From Pseudomonas vranovensis DSM 16006 (GTDB lineage: Bacteria; Pseudomonadota; Gammaproteobacteria; Pseudomonadales; Pseudomonadaceae): a stretch of 64,000 nt of DNA. A program made the translations under genes and the position numbers. The notes beneath the pieces are model-generated. The model was not told where the DNA came from. It searched no databases and saw only the letters and a list, made by a program, of their open reading frames with translations. Position 1 is the first letter of the stretch. Every line of letters begins with the position of its first letter. The stretch is taken from the NCBI RefSeq assembly GCF_000425805.1, contig NZ_AUED01000001.1:1-64000 (forward strand). Reading direction: 5' to 3'. Below are positions 1 to 7,322 of the stretch, piece after piece.

Positions 1-394
1 CATCCTGGGCACTGAAGGCCGGGGGTGGTGGGGCATGGGGGAGGCCGGGCTCGGTCAGGGACAGCAAGCCGTTGGCGGCGATGCGGTAGGGCGGGTGCCA
101 GGTGTAGCGGCCGGTGGTCTTGCGTTTTTCGAGGACATAGAGAAAGCCCTCGCGCAGGGTGCGGATGGCATAGCTGGCGTGCTGCAGTTCGCCGACCTGG
201 TGCGGGTGGTGCAGGTGCGCTGGCAGCTCGGGCAGTTGCTGGCGCTGGCCGTGGTTGCCACCGACGACGGCGTAGCGCAGGGGCAGGAGGGTGAAAGTGC
301 GGGTGCAGGTGACGGCGGGGCTGTTGTCGAAGGGTTCGCTCAGCTGTTCACAGAACTTGCGATTGATGGCGAAGATTTCATCCAGGCTGAACAT
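1..394 (-). CDS. Partial T6SS effector-like protein, VasX N-terminal domain
   Basis: The frame is open from an ATG at 394 to the left edge, giving about 131 N-terminal residues with no stop. After about 35 residues comes the run LPLRYAVVGG, and about 45 residues later YAIRTLREGFLYVLEKR followed by a Tyr/Trp-rich stretch. This 'LPLRYAVV ... LREGFLYVL' pairing is what I know from the N-terminal region of VasX-like and BTH_I2691-like type VI secretion effectors, in which a large C-terminal part carries the pore-forming or other toxic activity. The C-terminal part lies outside the window, so the activity is unknown. A T6SS effector is usually next to its immunity gene, a VgrG or an adaptor; none is seen on this side. 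The next gene to the right is an unrelated regulator on the same strand. Confidence 0.72.
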   Translation of the reverse strand, partial: MFSLDEIFAINRKFCEQLSEPFDNSPAVTCTRTFTLLPLRYAVVGGNHGQRQQLPELPAHLHHPHQVGELQHASYAIRTLREGFLYVLEKRKTTGRYTWHPPYRIAANGLLSLTEPGLPHAPPPPAFSAQD

Positions 395-559
395 GAGGCG
401 TCCTTGAGCATGCGTGGCACAAGGCACGAACCTTAAACGGCAGGGCGGGGGCAAGTCGTTCCTGGGTGATCCTAAAACTGCGTGGGAAATTTCACTTTAT
501 CGTAGAGCGCTGCTGATCAGCTGTCGGCCAGCAGCGTACGTTTCACTTTCCAAATGCCT

Positions 560-1246
560 TCAACTGCCCAACTCCAACTTCGCCTCAATATGATCCAGAT
601 GTTCATGCATCAACGCCAACGCTTCTTCTCCATCCCCTTTCTCCAGTGCATCAATGAGCGCCGCATGTTCCTGCCAGGCGCAGTGGCTGCACGGGCGGCT
701 TTCATACTGGGCAATGATCAGCGACGTCTGTGGCACCAGGCCGTTGAGAAAACGGGTCAGGGGCGCATTGTTGGCGATTTCCGCCAGCTTCAGATGGAAC
801 TCGCCACCCAGGCGGATCGCGGTGCAGCGCTGGCCTTGTTCATGGCTCTGCCGCTCGCGGGCAACCAGTTCGCGCAACTGGCGGACTTTGGCCGGTCGCG
901 AACGTTGCACGGCAAGGGTGATCAGGGTGGTTTCGGCCAGGCGCCGGGCGCTGAGGATCTGCCGTGCCTGTTGCGGGTCGGGGGCTGCCAGGTGCGCTGT
1001 GTGGCTGGGGCGCTGGACGATCACCTGCTGGTCGCACAACCGGCCCAGGACACGACGGATTACCGTGCGGCTGACGCCGAACGCATCGCCCAGTGCCTGC
1101 TCGGGCAGGGCGCTGCCGGGGGCCAGGCGCTGTTCGAGGATGGCGTCGAACAGGCGCGGGTAGATCTGCTCGGCCGACAGGCGCACTTCGCCGTGGGCGA
1201 GCAGCGGTGGCAAGGTGGTCACAGGGGCTTGGGCGCTGGCTGTCAT
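560..1246 (-). CDS. GntR-family regulator, FCD effector domain
   Basis: A 228-residue transcription regulator. The winged helix-turn-helix occupies about residues 20-90 (PEQALGDAFGVSRTVIRRVL is the recognition region). An alpha-helical FCD domain follows, with the spaced Glu/His pattern that binds a metal-carboxylate ligand in this family (EFHLKLAEIANN, MHEHLDHIE). I chose the ATG at 1246 rather than the GTG one codon upstream, because AGGAG lies 7 bases before the ATG. It follows the second GntR gene by 16 bases on the same strand, and dctA is upstream of both, so the three are probably one transcription unit. The effector is unknown. Organic acids are usual for FCD proteins, which fits the neighbouring carboxylate transporter. 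Confidence 0.85.
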   Translation of the reverse strand: MTASAQAPVTTLPPLLAHGEVRLSAEQIYPRLFDAILEQRLAPGSALPEQALGDAFGVSRTVIRRVLGRLCDQQVIVQRPSHTAHLAAPDPQQARQILSARRLAETTLITLAVQRSRPAKVRQLRELVARERQSHEQGQRCTAIRLGGEFHLKLAEIANNAPLTRFLNGLVPQTSLIIAQYESRPCSHCAWQEHAALIDALEKGDGEEALALMHEHLDHIEAKLELGS

Positions 1247-1262
1247 CACTGCTCTCCTGAGG

Positions 1263-1967
1263 TCAGTTGCCCGGGTGTTCGTCCGGGATGTTCAGTTCGA
1301 TACCCATGCGCCGGCCTTCCTGGAGGATGTGGTGGCGCATCTGCGCGCTGGCCTGGGCGCTGTTCTTGTTACGTATGGCACGTACTACTGCTTCGTTTTC
1401 TTCCAGTCGCGCGGCCAGGTGCTCGGGCGAGTTGCGCAGTACACCGGCGCTTTGCTTGAGGGCATTGCTGGTTTGTTGCACCACGTTCTGGAAGATCGGG
1501 TTGGCGGTCAGGGTAAACAGCTCTTCGTGGAAGGCGATGTAGGCGTTGACACCCGCTTCGCTGTCTTCGGCTTCAAGTGCTTCGCGCATGTCCATCAGCG
1601 TCAGGCGCAACTGGCCGATTTCCTTGCTGCTGATGGACTGGGCTACCAGGCCGACAATGAATGGCTCCAGGGTGTAGCGCAGTTGCAGTACGTCTTCGAG
1701 GCTGGCTTCGGCCACGGCGTTCTGGGCCTGCATCGGCTCGACGCTGCCGGGTTCGAGCACCAGCACGCCTTTGCCGGGCAGCGAGCGCACCAGGCCCAGG
1801 GTTTCCAGCACGGTGACCGCTTCGCGCAGGCTCGGGCGGCTGATGCCCAGTTGCTCGGCCAGTTCGCGCTGGCCCGGGAGCATGTCGCCCGAACGCCATT
1901 GGCCACGATCCAGGGCCTGGCGCAGTTTTTCTACCACGGAGTTGACGACGGTGGATGAGCTGATCAC
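1263..1967 (-). CDS. FadR/LldR-type GntR regulator
   Basis: A 234-residue FadR-type regulator starting at a GTG with GGGAG 7 bases upstream. The N-terminal winged helix (residues about 10-75) contains the signature LPGQRELAEQLGISRPSLRE. The rest is an FCD domain with the Asp/His pattern of carboxylate-binding members (AYIAFHEELF, MRHHILQEGR). Proteins of this branch (LldR, GlcC, PdhR, FadR) usually bind TGGT-N3-ACC type palindromes, and two such sequences lie upstream of the neighbouring dctA (3420-3432 and 3628-3639). The simplest inference is local control of dctA. Which of the two GntR proteins binds them cannot be told from sequence. Confidence 0.87.
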   Translation of the reverse strand: MISSSTVVNSVVEKLRQALDRGQWRSGDMLPGQRELAEQLGISRPSLREAVTVLETLGLVRSLPGKGVLVLEPGSVEPMQAQNAVAEASLEDVLQLRYTLEPFIVGLVAQSISSKEIGQLRLTLMDMREALEAEDSEAGVNAYIAFHEELFTLTANPIFQNVVQQTSNALKQSAGVLRNSPEHLAARLEENEAVVRAIRNKNSAQASAQMRHHILQEGRRMGIELNIPDEHPGN

Positions 1968-2005
1968 GGTTCACTCCCTGAGATCGATTGCATGTTGTGC
2001 TCCTG

Positions 2006-2029
2006 GGGCCGGCACCGTAGTGCCGGCCC
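2006..2029 (-). terminator. GC-rich hairpin between dctA and the GntR genes
   Basis: A perfect 10-base-pair hairpin (GGGCCGGCAC, loop CGTA, GTGCCGGCCC) lies just after the dctA stop and before the FadR-type gene on the same strand. There is no run of T after it on the minus strand, so it may be an attenuating or mRNA-protecting hairpin rather than a full terminator. Confidence 0.45.
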
Positions 2030-2035
2030 GGTCAC

Positions 2036-3346
2036 TCAAAACTCTTGTTGGTGGGCGGTCGGGGCCTTGCGCTGGGCAAAGCTGAAGCCCTGTTTGCCGG
2101 CCAGTACATTGTTGGCCCGCTCCATGTCGATATCGCCTTCCCAGCGGCCGATGGCTACGGTGGCCACGCAATTGCCGATCAGGTTGGTCAGCGCCCGGCC
2201 GATGCCCATGAACCAGTCCACGGCCAGCACCAGCACCAGGCCGACCACCGGAATCGCGGGGATGGCGGTCAGGGTCGCGGCAAGGATTACCAGGGCAGAG
2301 CCGGGAATCCCGTGGGCACCTTTGGAGGTAATCAGGGAGACCAGCAGGATGGTCAACAGGTCGGTCATGGCCAATGGTGTACCGGTGGCATTGGCGATAA
2401 AGACGATGGCCAGGGTCAGGTAGATCGAGAAGCCGTCGAGGTTAAACGAATAACCGGTGGGAATCACCAGGCCGACGGTGGAGTTTCCGATGCCCAAATG
2501 CTCCAGCTTGCGCATGATTTGTGGCAGCACGGCGTCGGACGAAGCCGTGCCCAGGACGATGGTCAGTTCTTCGCGCAGGTACTTGATGAACGGCAGGATA
2601 CGCAGGCCTGACACGCGCATCACCGTGCCCAGGATCAGCAGCACGAAACCCATGCAGGTCAGGTAGAACAGCGCCACCAGGCCACCCAGGTGCTGCAGCG
2701 ATTCCAGGCCATATTTGCTGGTGGTAAAGGCGATGGCGCCGAACACGCCCAGTGGCGCCAGGCGCACGATCATGCCCATGATGCGAAATATTACGTGGCT
2801 CAGTTCGTTGATCAGCCGCGAGATGCCCGAGGCGGCTTCACCCACCAGGTTCAGCGCACTGCCAAACAGCACCGAGAACAGCAGCACTTGAAGGATGTTG
2901 TTGTCGGCAAAGGCGCCTACTACCGAGGTGGGTATCAGGTCCATGAGGAAGGCGGCGGTGCCGTGGATATGCTGGCCGCGCTCGGCCAGGTTGCCGGCTT
3001 CGGCGGCTGACAGTTGGTCCAGGTGAATGTTGGCACCGCTGCCGATGCCGGAGGTAAAGGCGAACACCAGGCCGATGACCAGGGCAATGGTGGTGAGGAT
3101 TTCAAAGTAGATCACCGATTTGAGGCCGATCCGCCCGACCTTCTTCAGGTCACCCGCACCGGAAATACCGCTGACCACCACGCAGAACACGATCAGGCCG
3201 ATGAGCATCTTGATCAGCTTGATAAAGCCGTCGCCCAAGGGTTTGAGCTGCAGGGAAACTTCGGGAAAGCTGAGGCCGCAGGCAATGCCTAACGCGAGGC
3301 CCAGCACTACTTGGAGGAAGATCGAACGCGAGCACCATTTGAGCAT
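2036..3346 (-). CDS. dctA: C4-dicarboxylate:cation symporter (DctA type)
   Basis: A 436-residue inner-membrane transporter of the dicarboxylate/amino acid:cation symporter (DAACS) family, which imports succinate, fumarate, malate and related acids with cations. The family signatures are present: the N-terminal hydrophobic hairpins, the GDGFIKLIKMLIGLIVF stretch, a serine-rich re-entrant region (LGTASSDAVLP) and NLDGFSIYLTLAIVFIA near the C-terminus. Length is usual for DctA (about 430-450). The ATG at 3346 lacks a good Shine-Dalgarno sequence. No longer in-frame start exists, so initiation may be weak or the leader short. Two GntR/FCD regulator genes follow on the same strand and probably control it. 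Glutamate/aspartate transport by a paralogue cannot be excluded. Confidence 0.9.
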   Translation of the reverse strand: MLKWCSRSIFLQVVLGLALGIACGLSFPEVSLQLKPLGDGFIKLIKMLIGLIVFCVVVSGISGAGDLKKVGRIGLKSVIYFEILTTIALVIGLVFAFTSGIGSGANIHLDQLSAAEAGNLAERGQHIHGTAAFLMDLIPTSVVGAFADNNILQVLLFSVLFGSALNLVGEAASGISRLINELSHVIFRIMGMIVRLAPLGVFGAIAFTTSKYGLESLQHLGGLVALFYLTCMGFVLLILGTVMRVSGLRILPFIKYLREELTIVLGTASSDAVLPQIMRKLEHLGIGNSTVGLVIPTGYSFNLDGFSIYLTLAIVFIANATGTPLAMTDLLTILLVSLITSKGAHGIPGSALVILAATLTAIPAIPVVGLVLVLAVDWFMGIGRALTNLIGNCVATVAIGRWEGDIDMERANNVLAGKQGFSFAQRKAPTAHQQEF

Positions 3347-3419
3347 GGGAGGGATCTCTGATCGGTGTCCTTGCTTCGATCACCGGGGGAAGGCGAAAGA
3401 GCGGAGGACTTAATTATTG

Positions 3420-3432
3420 TGGTCTTACCGGT
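3420..3432. promoter_or_regulatory. Candidate GntR/FadR-type operator 1 upstream of dctA
   Basis: TGGTCTTACCGGT matches the TGGT-N3-ACC layout bound by FadR/LldR/GlcC-type GntR proteins. It lies 74 bases upstream of the dctA start, next to a gene for such a regulator. The assignment is inference from pattern and context. Confidence 0.45.
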
Positions 3433-3627
3433 ATGTCCAGTGCGAGGCCAGTTTAGGCGCGGATTTTCTGGATTGGCAAGGGATTCTTCGTCAGAAGCAA
3501 CTGGTCAGAGGCTGTTTCTATGGGAATCAGTTGTTTACAGGCGCGTTCGCACACCTGAAAGGATTCCTGATCGCTGTCGTTCGCGTCCCTAGCGGCGTGG
3601 GGGGGCGGTATCTCCGGACATTCCAGC

Positions 3628-3639
3628 TGGTAAGACCGG
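3628..3639. promoter_or_regulatory. Candidate GntR/FadR-type operator 2 upstream of dctA
   Basis: TGGTAAGACCGG repeats the TGGT-N3-ACCGG pattern of the site at 3420, 208 bases away, still in the dctA upstream region. The pair makes a chance match less likely than a single site would. Confidence 0.4.
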
Positions 3640-3785
3640 TTAGTCCGGCTGTTGAATGCCGGCTGGAGAGGCTGCCCAGCAGCGGGCCGGCCTGTGGATA
3701 GCCATCGGCGCATACGGCGTTCTCTTCGCTTTCGTCTGATGCAGCCATGGCTCCGTGCGGGCGATTCATTTTGAACATTCCCGAT

Positions 3786-3805
3786 TAGAAAGACTGATCT
3801 TTCTA
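3786..3805. repeat. 8-bp inverted repeat in the leader of the orphan gene
   Basis: TAGAAAGA-CTGA-TCTTTCTA is a perfect inverted repeat with a 4-base loop, about 180 bases before the start of the orphan membrane gene. It could be an operator or an RNA hairpin; nothing in sequence decides. Confidence 0.45.
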
Positions 3806-3987
3806 GTTGTGCTCGTTTACACATAAGTACAGAGAATTAGGACTAATCCCATGTCGCCCACGGCAGACTTTGCTTAGCTTCCTCGCTTGTCGTTCAGTAC
3901 TTTATTCACTTGGCAAGCAGTGGTGGATGAGTATCGGCGCGCAAGGATTTCGAACTAACGGCCCCTGGGTTGCAAAAGGATGTTGTT

Positions 3988-5070
3988 ATGGATGTCGTTG
4001 TTGTTCAATCACGTGCACACGTCTCAGGCGAGCAGATGGGTAATATTGACTTCGCTATTAGACTTTTCTGCGACGAAATATTGAGGCCAGGAATGCTAGT
4101 GGGTCAGCGTTGGACTCTAAATGTTTTGACTACTTGGTCGCGAATTTCGCTGAGCGTTGGAGTGCCCACCCTTATTCGGCAATCCATTGCTTATGCAATG
4201 GAATCCGCTTTCTCGCGTCACGCCATTTCCTCCTCGGCCCGTGCTGTCATGGGTGGCACGTTCGGAGCACTACCCGTCGCGTTGACCATAGCGGGCGGAA
4301 TTCGAGATGAAGTCAATCACACGGCTACCCGCGCCACGAGAACAGGACGAGTATTGGGGGGTATTGGAAGCCTCATAGCACTGGCGGGCGCGCAGGCGAC
4401 GGGAACACTGGCTCGAGGCGCATCTACTCTTATTTCGGCGCAGCTGTACTGCGTCTTGCGGGACATTGTTGAGATGTATGTCAGGCAGTCTGACAATAAT
4501 AATGGACTGTCTCTACCTGCGGTGGGTGTGTCAGCGGCAGCCTACGGAGTCAATCAATTGGCGGGAGGTATGCTCTCGGGTGCTGTGGCGTCTCCTGCCG
4601 GTGCCAGCGCCGCCTCAATTGGGACCTTTCAATGGCGGAACGAGTTAATACGTAGCGCGATCAATTCTGTCGGCGAGATGATAGATGATATGACGCTGCG
4701 GGCAACGCAACATACAATTGAGCAACGGTCTATTCCTCGCGGGCTTCGTACGGGCTTAGAAGTAGGGCTCGATTTCAACCGGGCCACCGCTGTAGACTTT
4801 TCCAGTCGAGCCACCAGTAGAATGCCCGGACGTCTGATGTTATTTAGTACTGTCATCATGGGGTCGTACGCCCTAGATTCACTCCTTCCACAGAATGGGG
4901 AGTTGTCCAAAAATTGGATCGACTTCCTCAGTAATCTATTTGTGGCCGCTATCCTCGCTGCGGGATATTCACTATTTGTCTGCCATCTTATGCAACAACG
5001 TCCGCCTGCCTCGTCAATCGAGGACGGTCGCCGCTCCCCATCAACGTCTACCAGTGAGGGTGATGCATGA
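3988..5070 (+). CDS. Unrecognised multi-pass membrane protein, likely acquired
   Basis: I do not recognise this protein. I start it at the ATG at 3988 (360 residues), because AAAAGGA lies 7 bases upstream; an in-frame TTG at 3970 is the alternative. It has no signal peptide. Glycine/alanine-rich hydrophobic stretches lie at about 87-104, 123-150 and 178-212, followed by a charged amphipathic segment at 215-280, two clearer membrane segments at about 282-300 and 314-334, and a polar Ser/Thr-rich tail. Codon use is unlike the neighbours, with frequent ATA, AGA, TTA and AAT codons and lower GC. It stands alone between dctA and a peptidase gene. The layout would suit a secreted effector or pore-forming protein, or a phage-type membrane protein, but no motif proves any of these. 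Confidence 0.7.
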   Translation: MDVVVVQSRAHVSGEQMGNIDFAIRLFCDEILRPGMLVGQRWTLNVLTTWSRISLSVGVPTLIRQSIAYAMESAFSRHAISSSARAVMGGTFGALPVALTIAGGIRDEVNHTATRATRTGRVLGGIGSLIALAGAQATGTLARGASTLISAQLYCVLRDIVEMYVRQSDNNNGLSLPAVGVSAAAYGVNQLAGGMLSGAVASPAGASAASIGTFQWRNELIRSAINSVGEMIDDMTLRATQHTIEQRSIPRGLRTGLEVGLDFNRATAVDFSSRATSRMPGRLMLFSTVIMGSYALDSLLPQNGELSKNWIDFLSNLFVAAILAAGYSLFVCHLMQQRPPASSIEDGRRSPSTSTSEGDA

Positions 5071-5152
5071 TGATTGATCGCGTCTGGCTCGCTCTCGCAC
5101 CGCTGGCTCGGTGGTGCCGTTGCCGACTGAAGTTCTGTGGGGTGTACCTGCG

Positions 5153-5698
5153 TTACCGGCGCCGGGTTTTCGGCGTGACCGGGGCGTCGTGAAAGCGCTT
5201 GGCGACGACATAGTTCTTGTTCCAGTAGCTGTTGTTCAGTGAGTCGATGCGGATCGACTTGCCGGTCCTGGGCGAATGGATAAAACGATTGCCGCCGATG
5301 TAGATCCCGACGTGGCCTACGGCACTGCGGCCGTTATGACTGAAGAACACGGCGTCGCCGCGAGTGAGTTTATGTCGCGGGACTTTTTGCGCCTTTGAAT
5401 TGAGCATCGAGCGGGTGGTGCGCGGCAGATGAATACCGGCCTCGCTGCGAAACAGGTACACCAGCAGGCCGCTGCAATCGAAGCCGGTACTGACCGAGCT
5501 GCCGCCAAAGCGGTACGGCGTACCGATCAGTTGATGGGCTCGCTTGACTACCTTGTCGATGCGCTTGGGACTGGCGCCGGCGGATGTTGCCATGGGCTTG
5601 GCAGGGGCGGCCTTCTTGCGGGTTTCTGGTGCAGGGTTGGCCAGGGTGAGATTGGCAAACAGGCAGCTTGCGGCAATCAGGAAAAAGAGCTTGGACAC
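5153..5698 (-). CDS. NlpC/P60 family cell-wall peptidase
   Basis: A 181-residue exported hydrolase. The GTG start is followed at once by a signal peptide (LFFLIAASCLFANLTLA), so residues after about 20 act in the periplasm. The NlpC/P60 domain spans about 48-165. The catalytic cysteine is in FDCSG, the histidine in VGHVGIYIG, and the third residue is probably the histidine of RFIHSPRTG. Such enzymes cut the D-Glu-meso-DAP bond of peptidoglycan peptides. Between signal and domain is a short Ala/Pro/Lys-rich linker with no SH3 or LysM module. It reads towards the orphan gene; its 5' side faces the repeat region. Confidence 0.87.
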   Translation of the reverse strand: MSKLFFLIAASCLFANLTLANPAPETRKKAAPAKPMATSAGASPKRIDKVVKRAHQLIGTPYRFGGSSVSTGFDCSGLLVYLFRSEAGIHLPRTTRSMLNSKAQKVPRHKLTRGDAVFFSHNGRSAVGHVGIYIGGNRFIHSPRTGKSIRIDSLNNSYWNKNYVVAKRFHDAPVTPKTRRR

Positions 5699-6271
5699 AA
5701 TGCATACCGATGTAGCGAAACAAACAGCCGCGAGGGTAGAGCGTGCGTCCTTGGATAAAAATCAGATTCGTCTGACTTCTGAAGGCGAGCTCAAGAGCCT
5801 GATTCTGAAAGCACGAATCATCCTTCTTGAACCACGACCGCTGCGCGGCCGATCGCAGGCTGTCGCCAGCGGCTACACGGCAGTCCGTAGTCGCTGCCGA
5901 GGAGCGAGGCTGCGATCGACTGCGCAGCAGTCGCCAGGAGGGAGGGGCGGTGCGGAGTATCGACTTGTCCCGCGAGAGGCCAATACATCCAGCAAATCCG
6001 GTGTTGCCTGGAATACGACCGCTGCGCGGCCGATCGCAGGCTGTCGCCAGCGGCTACACGGCAGTCCGTAGTCGCTGCCGAGGAGCGAGGCTGCGATCGA
6101 CTGCGCAGCAGTCGCCAGGAGGGAGGGGCGGTGCGGAGTATCGACTTGTCCCGCGAGAGGCCAATACATCCAGCAAATCCGGTGTTGCCTGGAATACGAC
6201 CGCTGTGCGGCCGATCGCAGGCAAGTCCGGCTCCCACAGCGTCTGTGCAAGTCAGTTGCTCCTGCCGTTGT
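5699..6271. other. Intergenic region filled by tandem 181-bp repeats
   Basis: No gene is supported here. Open frames that cross it simply reflect the in-phase repeat structure. The right two-thirds is the tandem repeat at 5834-6222; the left part (5699-5833) is plain sequence upstream of the NlpC/P60 gene. Confidence 0.7.
5834..6222. repeat. Tandem 181-bp direct repeat, two full copies plus a 27-bp partial copy
   Basis: Copy 1 is 5834-6014 and copy 2 is 6015-6195. On base-by-base reading they are identical. A third copy begins at 6196 and keeps only about 27 bases, with one change (GCTGTGCGG for GCTGCGCGG). Each unit starts ACGACCGCTGCGCGGCCGAT and carries dyad-symmetric stretches typical of Pseudomonas REP/BIME sequences (CGATCGCAGGC, GAGGCTGCGATCGACTGCGC). 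Perfect identity points to recent duplication or gene conversion. Confidence 0.92.
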
Positions 6272-7045
6272 TCATGACAGCAACTGCACCTGACCGCTCT
6301 GCAGCGTGTAGAGGCCCCCGACAATTTTCAGCTTGCCCTGGCTTACCGCCTCACTCAGCACCGCTGAGCGGGCGGTAAGGTTATGCACGGTCTCGCGCAC
6401 ATTCTGCTCGATTGCATTGTTGAGCAGGTCACCCGGCGCCTTGATGACCTTTTCCACAGCCGGGCGGATAGCGTCGGCCAGGCTCTGGATCTGTCCGGGA
6501 AACCGCGCGCCGTCCTTGACCGCCTTGACCCCGGCTGCCACCGCACCACAGCTTTCATGCCCCAGCACCATTACCAGTGGGGTGCCCAGCACCGCCACCG
6601 CGTATTCAAGGCTGGCCAGTCCATCGGTGGTGACGAAGTTGCCAGCAATGCGCACGGCGAACAGATCGCCGCGACCGGTATCGAACGCGTACTCCGGGGC
6701 AATGCGTGAATCTGCACAGCCCAGCACCGCAGCGTAGGGGTTCTGGCCGCCGGCCAGGGCCTCGCGTTCGGACAAGAAATCGTGGCGCTTGGCCACCCCC
6801 TGGATGTAGCGGGTGTTGCCCGCCATCAAGCGCTCCAGCGCCTGGTCAGGGTCCAGCTGGTTTTGTGGTTTGGGTACCTGGGGGGCGGGGCCGGCCAATG
6901 CGGCGCCGGCAGGCAACAGGCTGGTAAGCATTGCGGCGCTGGCGCCTAGCCCGGCAAGGCGCAGGAAGTGACGTCGTTCGGGTACTGCCGGTTGTTGTTC
7001 TTGGGCATCGCAGGGTTTGCACATTCGACGTTCTCTGGTTGGCAT
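6272..7045 (-). CDS. Tat-exported beta-class carbonic anhydrase
   Basis: A 257-residue zinc enzyme interconverting CO2 and bicarbonate. The beta-class motifs are intact: CADSR (Cys ligand plus the Asp-Arg dyad) at about residue 109 and HESCGA (His and Cys ligands) at about 165. The N-terminus has a twin-arginine signal (ERRHFLRLAG followed by a hydrophobic segment ending in AGAALA), so the enzyme should be folded in the cytoplasm and exported to the periplasm. A Cys-rich leader (MCKPCD) precedes it, so the true start may be a few codons further in, at the MCKP methionine. It stands alone, with the repeat region downstream. Confidence 0.88.
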   Translation of the reverse strand: MPTRERRMCKPCDAQEQQPAVPERRHFLRLAGLGASAAMLTSLLPAGAALAGPAPQVPKPQNQLDPDQALERLMAGNTRYIQGVAKRHDFLSEREALAGGQNPYAAVLGCADSRIAPEYAFDTGRGDLFAVRIAGNFVTTDGLASLEYAVAVLGTPLVMVLGHESCGAVAAGVKAVKDGARFPGQIQSLADAIRPAVEKVIKAPGDLLNNAIEQNVRETVHNLTARSAVLSEAVSQGKLKIVGGLYTLQSGQVQLLS

Positions 7046-7322
7046 CGTACAGCGCTGGATTCTTGAGATCGGCAGGCGCGGGGTCCATAGGACATGTCCT
7101 GAAATCCGAACGAATCAGGGACAGAACTTGTCCGTGCCGACCACTAAATCTACTTAATAATCAACCAGTTATTGAATGCCATTAGCATTTGGTCGCTATG
7201 ATTTCAATAACTATTTGTTACAGAAATATGATGTAATTAGTAGGGTTATTTAATCGATCAGTTAAAAACAGTGGCCAGGGCCCGGACGTGCTGCTTGTTG
7301 CTGCTATAAAGGGAGTTTCATC

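Larger units (their letters stand above)
3347..3987. other. 641-bp intergenic region between divergent dctA and an orphan gene
   Basis: I find no convincing gene here. Short open frames exist but have no family resemblance and poor starts. The left half should hold the dctA promoter and contains two similar TGGT-N3-ACCGG sequences. The right half, from about 3730, becomes AT-richer like the following gene and contains an 8-bp inverted repeat (TAGAAAGA/TCTTTCTA at 3786-3805). Confidence 0.6.

Noticed and set aside
25..436. Plus-strand frames over the left edge
   Set aside because: They are antisense to the VasX-like partial gene, which has a coherent family signature and an open frame to the edge.
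3453..3824. A 123-codon minus-strand frame upstream of dctA
   Set aside because: No family resemblance, poor start, and it covers the likely dctA control region.
3988..5070. Firm assignment of the orphan protein as a type III effector
   Set aside because: No hrp-box-like promoter, chaperone gene or secretion-system gene is visible; only the general shape fits.
5834..6222. Possible CRISPR array in the tandem repeat
   Set aside because: Units are 181 bases and directly abutting, with no spacers and no cas genes.
5818..6378. Open frames of 125-183 codons across the 181-bp repeat
   Set aside because: Generated by the repeat itself; they contain repeated peptides, no good start, and run in several frames at once.
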